A stretch of DNA of 64,000 bases from DATAZK01 sp963731205 (GTDB lineage Bacteria > Actinomycetota > Actinomycetes > Frankiales > Frankiaceae), in assembly GCA_963731205.1 (NCBI GenBank), contig CAVSUJ010000002.1, positions 434,001 through 498,000 of the forward strand, read 5' to 3'. Shown here piece after piece: positions 17,314 through 26,181 of the stretch (positions within the stretch are counted from its first letter, which is position 1; every line of letters begins with the position of its first letter). Under the pieces are notes generated by a model, which saw nothing but the letters and a program-made list of their open reading frames with translations, was not told where the DNA came from and did not search any database. Made by a program: the position numbers and the translations under genes.

Positions 17314-18333
17314 CGCGCCGCCGACGTAGAGCTCGATGGACTTGCCCCAGAGGAAGTAGCGGTGGATCGGGTACGTCGTATCCGCGCCGAGCCCGCCGTG
17401 CAGATGCTGGGTGATGTGGACGCAGTGCTGACCGGCTTCCGCCGCCCACCACGCCGCCGTGAGGACGTACGCGCTCGCCTCCGCCGGCGTGGTCCCCAGT
17501 TCGTCGGCGGCATCCAGGCGCCACGCCGCCTGCAGCACCGCGGCTCGAATTCCGGCGTTGTCGACGTAGGCGTCGGCGGCCTTCAGCGCGACACCTTGGA
17601 AGGTCGACAGCGGCTTCTCGAACTGCAGCCGCTCGGAGGTGTACTTCGCGGTCTGATGCAGCGCCGCATCCGTGACGCCGGCGGCGGTGGCCCCCAGCGC
17701 CACCATCAGCCGGGCCTCCCACCACTCGGCCGCGCCGGACCCGACCTGCGTCACCGGGGCGTGGTCGAGGATCAGCAGGCCATGGATCTCGCGTGTGGTG
17801 GCAATGGACGGAACGACCGTCACACCCGGACCTGCCGGGTCGAGCAGGTAGAGCTCGCCGCGTACCGGCACCACGATCGCCCCGGCGACGTGGGCGTAGG
17901 GCACACCCGCCACCTCGCCGCTGACGGTCCCTTCCACGACGCGCAAGCCGGCGGCGGCGACCGGCGTGACTCCGGTGAGGACGACCTCACCGGAAGCAGC
18001 ACCCTCGACCCAGTGCTGCTGCTCGGGCGACCCGTGCGCCGCGATCGCCAGGGCCGCCGTGGTCGTCCAGGCCAGCGGAACCGGTGCGACGACCTTGCCG
18101 TGCTGCTCGCACACCAGCGCCAGTTCCACCAGTCCCAGCCCGGCGCCGCCGGCGCTCTCGGGAAGGGCGATGCCGAGCAACCCGGCGCCGGCCAGCTCGC
18201 GCCAGAGGTCACGGTCGAAGCGCTCGGCAGAGTTCTCGATCGCTTCCACGCGATCCGGCGTCGACTTGTCGCCGAAGATCTCGCCCGCCAGCGTGCGGAT
18301 CGATTCCTGGTCGTCGGTCAGCGAAAAGTCCAT
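17224..18333 (-). CDS. fadE27: Acyl-CoA dehydrogenase FadE27-like (ChsE5) subunit
   Basis: The 369-residue ACAD has the TSERLQFEKPLSTFQGVALKAADAYVD helix and the QHLHGGLGADTTYPIHRYFLW loop but no GTNEIQR motif, so it is the short-type partner. It follows the fadE26-like gene after 12 bases on the same strand. In M. tuberculosis FadE26-FadE27 form an alpha2-beta2 enzyme (ChsE4-ChsE5) that desaturates the C8 side chain of 3-oxocholest-4-en-26-oyl-CoA. The stop lies 90 bases inside the convergent MmpL gene. Confidence 0.85.
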   Translation of the reverse strand: MDFSLTDDQESIRTLAGEIFGDKSTPDRVEAIENSAERFDRDLWRELAGAGLLGIALPESAGGAGLGLVELALVCEQHGKVVAPVPLAWTTTAALAIAAHGSPEQQHWVEGAASGEVVLTGVTPVAAAGLRVVEGTVSGEVAGVPYAHVAGAIVVPVRGELYLLDPAGPGVTVVPSIATTREIHGLLILDHAPVTQVGSGAAEWWEARLMVALGATAAGVTDAALHQTAKYTSERLQFEKPLSTFQGVALKAADAYVDNAGIRAAVLQAAWRLDAADELGTTPAEASAYVLTAAWWAAEAGQHCVHITQHLHGGLGADTTYPIHRYFLWGKSIELYVGGASRTLARLGDVLVTLDAPGDDITIPGYATI

Positions 18334-18345
18334 GGATACCAGTCC

Positions 18346-19536
18346 TTATCGCGCTCGACGCGCCATCTTGAGGCCAGCTGCGGCGACGATCTCGCGCTGC
18401 ACCTCGTTGACCCCGCCGCCGAACGTGTTGATCTGCGCCGAACGGGCCGCCCGCTCCACGTCACCCGACAGAGCAGCACCCGGCGAGCCCGGGCGCAGCC
18501 AGCCGCCGGCACCGAGAATCCCGAGCAGCAGCCGGTAGACCTCGACATGGGTCTCGGTACCGTAGAACTTCACGGCTGAGGAGTCGGCCGGGTTGAGGTT
18601 GTCGGCCGCGATGTCAGCCGTCATGCGCCAGTTCATCAGCTTCATGACGTCCATCCGTGCGTATGCCCTAGCGAGGTCGGCCCGCACCCACGGCACATCG
18701 GCGACTACTGCACCCGGCTCGTCCGACTCCGGCAGGGGCGTGCTGAGCGCCCACTTGCGCACCTCGCCCCACAGCTGCCAGCACCGGCCGCCGAGAGCGG
18801 AGAGCCCGACCCGCTCATGGTTCAGCTGGGTGGTGATCATCGACCAGCCGCCGCCGCGCTCGCCGACCAGATTGTCCTTGGGCACGCGCACGTCCTGGTA
18901 GTACGTCGCGGTCGTCATCACATCGCCGACGGTGTGCAGGGGGGTCCAGCGAAAGCCCGCCGATGACGTCGGCACCAGGATGATCGAAATCCCTTTGTGC
19001 TTGGGCAGATCCGGGTCGGTGCGGCAGGCGAGCCAGATGTAGTCGGCCTGATTCGCGCCGGAGGTGAACACCTTGTTGCCGTTGATGACCCACTCGTCGC
19101 CATCGAGGACGGCCGACGTGCGAAGCGACGCGAGATCAGTCCCCGAGCCCGGCTCGGTGTAGCCGACCGCGAAGTTCAGGTCACCGTTGAGCATCCCGGG
19201 CAGGTACTTGGCCTTCTGCTCGGCCGTACCGAAGCGCATCAGCGACGGGCCCATGGTCGTCACCGTCACGAAGGGGAACGGCGCCCCCGAGCGCTGGACC
19301 TCGTCGAACATGATGTATTGGTCCATCGCCGAGCGACCCTGGCCGCCGTACTCCTTCGGCCAACCGAGACCGAGCCACCCGTCCTGGCCCATCTTGCGGA
19401 CCAGGACGCGGAAGAGTTCGCTGCCCTCGCCGGCGACTCCGAGCTTCTCCCTCACCTCCGGGGTGAGCATCTCGGCGAAGTAGGCGCGCAGCTCTGCCCG
19501 CAGAGCGCGCTGCTCGGGCGTGTAATCCAGGAACAC
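18346..19536 (-). CDS. fadE26: Acyl-CoA dehydrogenase FadE26-like (ChsE4) subunit
   Basis: The 396-residue ACAD begins with DYTPEQRALRAELRAYF and has LGWPKEYGGQGRSAMDQ, YTEPGSGTDLASLRT and the C-terminal FGGGVNEVQREIVA. These blocks match mycobacterial FadE26 (Rv3504). It would supply the FAD-binding C-terminal motif that FadE27 lacks. The gene starts 48 bases after the fadE34-like gene and probably belongs to the same long minus-strand operon. Its role is the first beta-oxidation round of the sterol side chain. Confidence 0.88.
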   Translation of the reverse strand: MFLDYTPEQRALRAELRAYFAEMLTPEVREKLGVAGEGSELFRVLVRKMGQDGWLGLGWPKEYGGQGRSAMDQYIMFDEVQRSGAPFPFVTVTTMGPSLMRFGTAEQKAKYLPGMLNGDLNFAVGYTEPGSGTDLASLRTSAVLDGDEWVINGNKVFTSGANQADYIWLACRTDPDLPKHKGISIILVPTSSAGFRWTPLHTVGDVMTTATYYQDVRVPKDNLVGERGGGWSMITTQLNHERVGLSALGGRCWQLWGEVRKWALSTPLPESDEPGAVVADVPWVRADLARAYARMDVMKLMNWRMTADIAADNLNPADSSAVKFYGTETHVEVYRLLLGILGAGGWLRPGSPGAALSGDVERAARSAQINTFGGGVNEVQREIVAAAGLKMARRAR

Positions 19537-19584
19537 GCTTGCGACGCTAGCGCAGCGGCATGCTCCGTCGCACGGCAGGCTCAG

Positions 19585-21801
19585 TCAGTCGCGCGGCAGC
19601 CCGAGCAGGCGCTCGGCGATGACGTTGCGAAGCACCTGGCTGCTGCCGCCGGCAATGGTCAGTGCCCGGGTCGAAAGCGCCGAGCGCGCAGCGTCGCTCG
19701 CGGCGGGATCGGACATGTCGGCGCCACCGGATCCGAGCGCCTCCAGAGCCAGCTCACGAGCGTCCTGCACCTGATACATCCCGACCAGCTTCCGGACACT
19801 CGACGACGGCCCCGGGTCGAGGCCGCCGAGCTGGCGCAGGGTGATCTGCAACCCCAGCGCAGCCGCTGCTTGCAGGCCGCCGACGAGAGCCCCGATCCGG
19901 TCATCGAGCACCGGCTCGGGCTTGGACGTTGCGAGCAGGCCGTCGAGGCCGCCGCCGATGTCGTTGGTCGACGACATCGCCACCCGCTCGTTGGCCAGGG
20001 TGGTGCGCGCCAGCCGCCAGCCGCCGTCGACGGGACCGACCACGCAGTCGTCAGGGACGAAGACGTCGTCGATGAAGACCTCGTTGAAGAGTGCGTCGCC
20101 GGTGATCTCCCGTAGCGGGCGCACGTCGATCCCCTTCGACTTCATGTCGACCAGGAAGTACGTGATCCCCTTGTGGTGCGGGGCATCCGGGTTGCTACGC
20201 GCCAGGCAGATCCCCCAGTCGGCCTGCCGGGCGAGCGAGGTCCAGACCTTCTGGCCCGAAAGCGACCAACCGCCATCGGTCTTGGTGGCCTTGGTACGCA
20301 ACGAGGCGAGGTCAGAGCCGGCGCCCGGCTCGGAGAAGAGCTGGCACCAGGCGATCTCACCTATGAGCGTCGGACGCACGAAGCGCTCGCGCTGCTCCTC
20401 GTTGCCATGTTCCATGATCGTGGGGACGGCCCAGTTACCGATCACCAGGTCAGGCGGGCGCACGCCGGCTTCGGCCAGTTCCTCGGCGATGGCCAGCTGC
20501 TCCACCGGGGTCGCCGAGAGCCCGTACGGCTTGGGCCAGTGAGGTGCGATGAGCCCGGCATCGGCAAGGGCGACCCGACGGGCCTTGGGCTCCTCCGGCA
20601 GCGCCGCCAGCACCTCGCGCACCTGGCGACGCAGCGGGTCGGCTTCGGGGCCGATGTCGATGGTGCGGTGGCGCCGAAGCCCGCTGCGGCCGATCGCCGT
20701 GACGCGCGCGTTCCAGAAGGAGGTGCCTCCGCACAGCGCCCGCATCGCCATGGCCCGGCGCAGCGAGAGGTGGGCGTCGTGCTCCCAGGTGAAGCCGATG
20801 CCGCCGAGGATCTGGATGCAGTCCTTGGCGTTGGCGACGGCATCCTGCAACGCGATGGCTCCTGCCGTCGCGGCGGCGAGCTCGAGCTGCGCCCGGTCCT
20901 CATCCGACGCCTCTCCGCCGACGACCTCGGACGCAGCGGCGGCCGCGTCCCAGGCGGCGGCAGCAGCGAGCTCGCTGCGGGCCAGCATGTCGGCGCACAG
21001 GTGCTTGATCGACTGGAAGCTGCCGATCGGGCGGCCGAACTGCTCGCGCACCTTCGCGTAGGCGGTGGCGGTCTCCTGCGCCCAGCGGGCGATGCCGGCT
21101 GCCTCAGCGGCCGCCACCGTGACGTAGAGGTCCCGTACGAGTGCGGCGTCAAGGCCGGTCAGCACACGCTCGGCAGGGACGTGTGCGGCTGAGAGCGTGA
21201 CTCGCGACATCCGCCGCGTGACGTCGATCGAATCGACCGGATCCACGCTCACCCCGCCGCCGATCTCCACGACCGCCCAGATCTGGGTGTCGCCGTGGCG
21301 GGCCGGAAGGAGCAGCCAATTGGCTCCGGGAAGGCCGAGCACCAGGCCGGCATTGCCGGAAAGCTCGAGCCCCTCCGGTCCATCTGCGGCCGTCACCTCA
21401 GCCTCGAGGGCGACGGCGCCGCTCGCCTCGCCCTCGGCCAGGACAGTGAGCAGTGCGTCGATCGTTTTGGTGTCTGACGCGCTGCGCCGGGCGACGGTGA
21501 GTGCGAGACCGGCGACCGCGCTCGCGACGAACGGGCCATGGGCGATCTGGCGCCCGAGTTCCTCGACCGCCACGGCCAACTCGACCACGGTGGCGCCCGA
21601 ACCGCCGACCTCCTCGGGCAGCGCCAGACCCATCAGGCCGAGCTCGACCGCGCCCGGCCACCACGGCGGGCGCGAGGTCGCCCGGCTGTCCGCCGGGATG
21701 TCGATCTGCTGGCGCGCCAACGAGCGCAACGACGCGCGCTCCGCCCATCCGGAAACGGATTCTGCGAGTGCAACCTGCTCTTCGGTGACCGCCAATGCCA
21801 T
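19585..21801 (-). CDS. fadE34: Fused acyl-CoA dehydrogenase FadE34-like (ChsE3)
   Basis: The 738-residue protein is two ACADs in one chain. The N-half (about 1-360) has the short-subunit helix REQFGRPIGSFQSIKHLCAD and the HGGIGF-like ILGGIGFTWEHD loop. The C-half (about 370-738) has LFSEPGAGSDLASLRT and ends in GGSSQVLRNVIAERLLGLP. This matches FadE34 (Rv3573c), a fused ACAD acting on the C5 side chain (3-oxochol-4-en-24-oyl-CoA). I start at the ATG at 21801, since the longer frame runs toward the fadA5 stop at 21827. It lies between fadA5 and fadE26 on the same strand. Confidence 0.88.
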   Translation of the reverse strand: MALAVTEEQVALAESVSGWAERASLRSLARQQIDIPADSRATSRPPWWPGAVELGLMGLALPEEVGGSGATVVELAVAVEELGRQIAHGPFVASAVAGLALTVARRSASDTKTIDALLTVLAEGEASGAVALEAEVTAADGPEGLELSGNAGLVLGLPGANWLLLPARHGDTQIWAVVEIGGGVSVDPVDSIDVTRRMSRVTLSAAHVPAERVLTGLDAALVRDLYVTVAAAEAAGIARWAQETATAYAKVREQFGRPIGSFQSIKHLCADMLARSELAAAAAWDAAAAASEVVGGEASDEDRAQLELAAATAGAIALQDAVANAKDCIQILGGIGFTWEHDAHLSLRRAMAMRALCGGTSFWNARVTAIGRSGLRRHRTIDIGPEADPLRRQVREVLAALPEEPKARRVALADAGLIAPHWPKPYGLSATPVEQLAIAEELAEAGVRPPDLVIGNWAVPTIMEHGNEEQRERFVRPTLIGEIAWCQLFSEPGAGSDLASLRTKATKTDGGWSLSGQKVWTSLARQADWGICLARSNPDAPHHKGITYFLVDMKSKGIDVRPLREITGDALFNEVFIDDVFVPDDCVVGPVDGGWRLARTTLANERVAMSSTNDIGGGLDGLLATSKPEPVLDDRIGALVGGLQAAAALGLQITLRQLGGLDPGPSSSVRKLVGMYQVQDARELALEALGSGGADMSDPAASDAARSALSTRALTIAGGSSQVLRNVIAERLLGLPRD

Positions 21802-21826
21802 GGCGGCGACTTTAGCTGCCCAGGGG

Positions 21827-22984
21827 TCAGAGCCGCTCGAGGATGGTGCCCGTCGCCATGGCCCCACCGCAGCACATCGTCACGAGCGCGAGGCTGGAGT
21901 CGGTGCGCTCCAGCTCGTGCAGCGCGGTCGTCAGCAGCCGGGCGCCGGTGGAGCCCACGGGGTGGCCGAGCGCGATGGCACCGCCGTTGACGTTGACCCG
22001 GTCGAAGTCGGGCTTGATGACGGAATTCCAGGAGAGCACGACCGACGCGAACGCCTCGTTGATCTCGATGACGTCCATGTCGGAGATGGCCATCTTGGAA
22101 CGCTCGAGCACCCGCTGGGTCGCGTCGATCGGCCCGTCGAGGTGGTAGTACGGGTCGGCACCGACGAGTGCCTGGGTGATGATCCGGGCCCGCGGGCGAA
22201 GGCCGAGCGCGGCCGCGCGCTCCTCGGACATCAGCAGCAGAGCCGCTGCGCCGTCGGACATCTGCGAGCTGTTGCCCGCGGTGTGGCGACCTTCGGGGAG
22301 CACCGTGCGCAGCTTCGCCAGCCCCTCCAGCGTCGTCTCGCGCAGTCCCTCGTCGCGGCTGACGGTGCGGGTCTCGCCGGTGGGCTGGCCGTCCTCGCCG
22401 AGCACCGGAGCGACGACGGGGAGGATCTCGCGGTCGAAGCGGCCCTCGTCCCACGCCTGCTTGGCCAGCTGCTGCGAGCGCACGCCGAGCTCGTCGAGCT
22501 CGGTACGGGTGAAGCCGCGCTTGTCGGCGATGCGCTCGGCGCTGGTGAACTGGTCGCCGGTGTCGATCGACCAGTCGTCAGGACGTCCGGACTTGCCGCC
22601 CGAAGCCTCACCGAAGGAGACCCGGCTCATCGACTCGACGCCGCACGCCACCCCGACGTCGATCACGTCGTTGGCGATGAGCGAGGCGATGAGGTGCGTC
22701 GCCTGCTGCGAGGAACCGCACTGGGCGTCGATCGTGGTGCCGCCGGTCTGGTAGGGCAGGCCCGCGTAGAGCCATGCGTAACGGGCCAGGTGGTTGGCCT
22801 GCTCGCCGCCCTGCGTGACCGTGCCGCCGATGACCTGCTCCACGAGCATCGGATCGATTCCGGCGCGCTCGATCACCCCGCGCTGCACGGCTGCCAGCAG
22901 GCCCATGGGCTTGAGGCCGGCGAAGCCACCCTTGCGCTTGCCGATCGGGGTGCGGACCGCCTCGACGATGACCGGATTTCCCAC
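21827..22984 (-). CDS. fadA5: Steroid side-chain thiolase FadA5-like
   Basis: The 385-residue thiolase has Cys89 in DAQCGSSQQ, the block ALVGADPYYHLDGPIDATQRVLE, NVNGGAIALGHPVGSTGAR and the C-terminal Cys in MCCGGAMATG. These match FadA5 (Rv3546), which removes acetyl- or propionyl-CoA from the cholesterol side chain. The GTG at 22984 has GGAGGA four bases upstream; a TTG further out is rejected. It is followed by fadE34, so one operon carries both the ACADs and the thiolase of side-chain beta-oxidation. Confidence 0.9.
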   Translation of the reverse strand: MGNPVIVEAVRTPIGKRKGGFAGLKPMGLLAAVQRGVIERAGIDPMLVEQVIGGTVTQGGEQANHLARYAWLYAGLPYQTGGTTIDAQCGSSQQATHLIASLIANDVIDVGVACGVESMSRVSFGEASGGKSGRPDDWSIDTGDQFTSAERIADKRGFTRTELDELGVRSQQLAKQAWDEGRFDREILPVVAPVLGEDGQPTGETRTVSRDEGLRETTLEGLAKLRTVLPEGRHTAGNSSQMSDGAAALLLMSEERAAALGLRPRARIITQALVGADPYYHLDGPIDATQRVLERSKMAISDMDVIEINEAFASVVLSWNSVIKPDFDRVNVNGGAIALGHPVGSTGARLLTTALHELERTDSSLALVTMCCGGAMATGTILERL

Positions 22985-23033
22985 GGTTCCTCCTGCTGAT
23001 TGCGCCAACGCACTCGACGGTACTCAGGTGCGG

Positions 23034-23861
23034 CTAATCCAAGAAGATCGGCGGACGCTTCTGCTTGCGGGCCAGGATGGCCTCGTCGAAATTCTGCGTC
23101 GTCATCCGCACGAAGAGCTGCGAGATGCCCTCGTACTCCATGTGACCGGCCAGGCTGGACGCGTCGAGGCTGCTCCACAGCGTGCGCTTGGTGAGCTCGA
23201 CGCCCGGCCGCGAGAAGCCGATGATGCGATCGGCGAACTCGTAGCAGGCATCCAGCAGTTCCTCATCGGGAACGCGACGGGAGACGATCCCGATGCGCTC
23301 CGCTTCGACCGAGTCGACGTCGCGTCCGCTCAGCATGATGTCGAACGCCCGGGTCGATCCGATGGCGCGCGGCAGCAGGTAGGACAGGCCGAGCTCGCTG
23401 GCGGTCAGCCCGTTGTTGATGCCGGCGGCGCGGAAGTACGCGCTCTCGGCCGCGATGCGGATGTCGGTGGCGAGGGAGAGGCAGAAGCCGCCGCCGATGG
23501 CCGCTCCGTTGATGGCGCCGATGACCGGCTGGTGCATCGAGCGCAGCGTGAGGATCACGTCATCGAGCACCTGCAGGGCCCGGCGCGCGATGCTCACGGG
23601 AGTGAGGTCATCGATGTACGGGACGCGCCCGGAACCCACGAGGTCGGCACCCGAGCAGAAGCCGTGTCCGGCGCCGGTGAGCACGACCACCCGGGTGTCG
23701 TTGTCGACCGAGATCTCGCGAAGCGCATCCCGCAGCGGCACCATCACGTCGAACGCCATCGCGTTCATCCGCTCGGGGCGGTTCAGCGTCACCAGCGTGA
23801 TGCCCGGACGCGGACGGCTGGTGAGGACGAAATCCCCAGAGCTCACGTGACCAGCACTCAC
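23034..23861 (-). CDS. Enoyl-CoA hydratase family protein, EchA12-like
   Basis: The 275-residue crotonase has PERMNAMAFDVMVPLRDAL, a CSGADLVGSG oxyanion loop, INGAAIGGGFCLSLATDI and the distinctive FRAAGINNGLTASELGLSYLLPRAIG block shared with EchA12 (Rv1472). The position of the first catalytic Glu is Cys, so the chemistry may differ from simple hydration. I take the GTG at 23861, which overlaps the stop of the upstream SDR as GTGA. It probably belongs to the operon that continues with fadA5, fadE34, fadE26 and fadE27. Confidence 0.85.
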   Translation of the reverse strand: MSAGHVSSGDFVLTSRPRPGITLVTLNRPERMNAMAFDVMVPLRDALREISVDNDTRVVVLTGAGHGFCSGADLVGSGRVPYIDDLTPVSIARRALQVLDDVILTLRSMHQPVIGAINGAAIGGGFCLSLATDIRIAAESAYFRAAGINNGLTASELGLSYLLPRAIGSTRAFDIMLSGRDVDSVEAERIGIVSRRVPDEELLDACYEFADRIIGFSRPGVELTKRTLWSSLDASSLAGHMEYEGISQLFVRMTTQNFDEAILARKQKRPPIFLD

Positions 23862-24703
23862 TTGGCCAGCGCACCGAGGTCGACCGGCAGCGAGATCCCG
23901 GTGACGTAACGGGAAAGGTCCGATGCGAGCCACAGCGCGGCCTCGGTGATGTCGTCCTTCTCCACCCAGGGATGCGCCATCAGGTTCATGCCCTGGAACC
24001 CGGACGCAACGTCTTCTGCCGTCGGGCTCTCCAGATCCGGCCGGAAGAGGTGACGGATCGCCTGGTTGTTGATCATGTCGGTATTCACGTTGCCCGGGTG
24101 GATCGCATTGACGCGAACGCCCGCATGCGCGAACTCCTGCGCGCCGGTGCGCATCAGCCCGACCACCGCGTGCTTGGCCGCGGTATAGGCCGGAACGCCG
24201 CCGTAGCTGCGCATCCCCATGATCGAGCTGATCAGGATGATCGACCCGCCGCGCTTGCGCGCGACCATCGCCTTGGCGCCGGCCTGCATCGTCAGGAAGA
24301 CGCCCGTGAGGTTGATGTCGATCGTCTCGCGAAAGATCTCCGGGTCGGTGTCGAGCAAGCCGCCCTGGCTGCGGCTGATGCCCGCATTCGCGACGACGAT
24401 GTCGGCGGCTCCGCCATCGGCACCCAGCTCTTGCGCGCCGTCAGCGACGGCGGAGGCGAGCCCGGCGGCGTCACGCACATCGCAGATCCGGGTGAACGCG
24501 CGCCCGCCCGCTTCTTCGATGAGCCGGGCCGTCTCCTCGAGGTCGGCCGGCCCGGGGAGGTCGTAGTCGGCGGCGGCGATCGGTGCGCACAGGTCGACCG
24601 CGATGATGTCGGCGCCTTCTTTTGCGAAGCGCACCGCGTGGTTGCGGCCCATTCCGCGGGCAGCTCCCGTAACAAATGCGACCCGGCCGTCCAGCAGCCC
24701 CAT
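23858..24703 (-). CDS. Mycofactocin-type short-chain dehydrogenase (carveol dehydrogenase family)
   Basis: The 281-residue SDR has TGAARGMG, ANAGIS, a catalytic Ser in LISSIMG and YTAAK. Between the VDLCAPI strand end and the next helix it carries the extra segment (AAADYDLPGPADLEETARLIEEAGG) that marks the mycofactocin-coupled SDRs, which hold a non-exchangeable NAD(H) re-oxidised by mycofactocin. GAGGAGG lies before the ATG. It heads the minus-strand side-chain operon, so it may oxidise a hydroxyl on a steroid or its side chain. A CTGACG palindrome lies about 75 bases upstream. Confidence 0.85.
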   Translation of the reverse strand: MGLLDGRVAFVTGAARGMGRNHAVRFAKEGADIIAVDLCAPIAAADYDLPGPADLEETARLIEEAGGRAFTRICDVRDAAGLASAVADGAQELGADGGAADIVVANAGISRSQGGLLDTDPEIFRETIDINLTGVFLTMQAGAKAMVARKRGGSIILISSIMGMRSYGGVPAYTAAKHAVVGLMRTGAQEFAHAGVRVNAIHPGNVNTDMINNQAIRHLFRPDLESPTAEDVASGFQGMNLMAHPWVEKDDITEAALWLASDLSRYVTGISLPVDLGALAK

Positions 24704-24776
24704 TGCAGCCTCCTCGTGACGCCCGCGGCGCCCGTGACGTGTGTGGGAACAACCTAGCGACTGCCCGGCTGCTAGC

Positions 24777-24791
24777 CTGACGCGCCGTCAG
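24777..24791. promoter_or_regulatory. CTGACGnnnCGTCAG palindrome in the divergent SDR/F420-oxidoreductase promoter
   Basis: CTGACGCGCCGTCAG is an exact copy. A TAGCCT -10 box at 24773-24778 points to the plus-strand oxidoreductase, so the operator covers its transcription start. On the minus strand TAGGTT lies about 30 bases further toward the SDR, so one site could control both directions. Confidence 0.75.
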
Positions 24792-24811
24792 AAAGGGGCC
24801 TGATCCGACTC

Positions 24812-25756
24812 ATGCCGACCATGCGCATCTCCCTCGGGCTGCCCACCCACCGGGTCGAGCTCGGGGCCGAGTTCGTCAGTGCGGCAGCCATCACGGAGCT
24901 GGCCCGGGCCGCCGAGGACGGCGGGTATGACGCCGTCTACGTGACCGAGCATCCGTTCCCCGACGTGCGCTGGCTCGAGACCGGCGGCCACCACGCGCTG
25001 GACCCCTTCGTCGCGCTGTCCTTCGCCGCCGCGGCCACCGAACGCCTGCGGTTGCAGACGAATCTCGTCGTGCTGGCCTATCGCAACCCGTTCCTCGCGG
25101 CCAAGTCGATCGCGTCGCTGGACGTGCTGTCGGGTGGACGCACGATCATCGGGGTCGGCGCCGGCTATCTCGAGGGCGAGTTCCGGGCGCTCGGAGCCGA
25201 TCACGCGCGGCGTAACGAGCTGACCGACGAGTCCATCCGGGCGATGACAGCTGCCTGGGCCGGTGAGGAAATGACCTACGACGGCGAGGGTTTCACCGCC
25301 GCCGGCAACGTGATGCTCCCCCGCCCGCTGCAGACTCCCCGGCCACCGCTGTGGATCGGCGGCAACAGCCGGCGGGCGATGCGCCGCGTCGCCGAACTCG
25401 CCGACGGCTGGATCCCGATGCCGACCACGGGCATGACCGAGGACGCCGTTTCCTCGCGATTGAAGACGGCGTCGATCGCCACCACGGCTGCTCTTGCCGA
25501 ACGGATCGTCGAGCTGCGCCAGCTCTTCGCCGACGCCGGTCGTGACGGCGCACCCACGATTGCGTTCACTCCCCCGAGCCTGCTGATGGCCCGCAGCAAG
25601 GGCCCCGTCTCCGCCGCGCAACTCATCGACGAAGCGGGCGAGCTCGCGGCAGCCGGCGTCTCGCAGCTCACCCTGAGCTTTCCGGCAGGGACTCGTAAGA
25701 AGCTGCTGGCCGCGATGGACGCGTTCGCCGCCGATGTCATCCCGCAACTGCCCTGA
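24812..25756 (+). CDS. LLM-class F420-dependent oxidoreductase
   Basis: The 314-residue TIM-barrel protein has EHPF near the N-terminus, TNLVVLAYRNPFLAAK, SIASLDVLSGGR and the GVGAGYLEGEF turn, followed by PPLWIGG and ADGWIP. This is the pattern of bacterial-luciferase-like enzymes that use F420 (TIGR03619-type). It would transfer a hydride to or from an unidentified substrate; the neighbouring genes point to a steroid or its side chain. It is monocistronic and ends at a double hairpin. Confidence 0.85.
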   Translation: MPTMRISLGLPTHRVELGAEFVSAAAITELARAAEDGGYDAVYVTEHPFPDVRWLETGGHHALDPFVALSFAAAATERLRLQTNLVVLAYRNPFLAAKSIASLDVLSGGRTIIGVGAGYLEGEFRALGADHARRNELTDESIRAMTAAWAGEEMTYDGEGFTAAGNVMLPRPLQTPRPPLWIGGNSRRAMRRVAELADGWIPMPTTGMTEDAVSSRLKTASIATTAALAERIVELRQLFADAGRDGAPTIAFTPPSLLMARSKGPVSAAQLIDEAGELAAAGVSQLTLSFPAGTRKKLLAAMDAFAADVIPQLP

Positions 25757-25760
25757 GCGC

Positions 25761-25815
25761 GGGGGCCAGGAGCCCCCACGCAAAAGGGCCGCCCGGGGTC
25801 TCCCCCGAGCGGCCC
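25761..25815. terminator. Two tandem hairpins between convergent genes
   Basis: The first hairpin pairs GGGGGC with GCCCCC (25761-25777). The second pairs GGGCCGC with GCGGCCC plus an inner GGGG/CCCC (25786-25815). They lie between the oxidoreductase and the convergent Liv-type operon and can stop transcription from both sides. Confidence 0.8.
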
Positions 25816-25833
25816 GCTTGCCGAAGCGAAGAA

Positions 25834-26181
25834 TCAGTCGCGGTTGCGCGCCTCGTAGATGAAGCGGGCGAGCCAGAAGCGCAGGAACTGCGCCATCGAG
25901 TAGCGCAGGAAGATCGCCGCACCGGCGACGGTCACCCCGACACCGATGATGGCGATGGTGACCGCGTCGTTCTGGGTGAGCGAGCTGGTGGTGCCGTGGG
26001 AAATCGTGTAGCCGATGATGCTGACCACGATCCCGATCACCATGAGAGCCAGGCCGGCAATCATGAACTTCTTGTCGTTGCCGGCGTTGGGGTCCTTGAT
26101 CTTCAGGACCTGGACCTCTTGCTTGAAGCTCTCGGTCCGGCTCCCCGCGGGGGCCGGGGTGGCGTCGGTCTTCGTGGTCAT
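25834..26181 (-). CDS. Small two-helix membrane protein of the Liv-type operon
   Basis: The 115-residue protein has a polar N-terminus of about 38 residues, two hydrophobic helices (about 41-60 and 74-92) and an amphipathic tail SMAQFLRFWLARFIYEARNRD. I do not recognise a named family. Its ATG overlaps the stop of the livF-like gene (ATGA), so it is made with the transporter. It may be an accessory subunit or stabilise the permease; this is inference from position only. Confidence 0.7.
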   Translation of the reverse strand: MTTKTDATPAPAGSRTESFKQEVQVLKIKDPNAGNDKKFMIAGLALMVIGIVVSIIGYTISHGTTSSLTQNDAVTIAIIGVGVTVAGAAIFLRYSMAQFLRFWLARFIYEARNRD

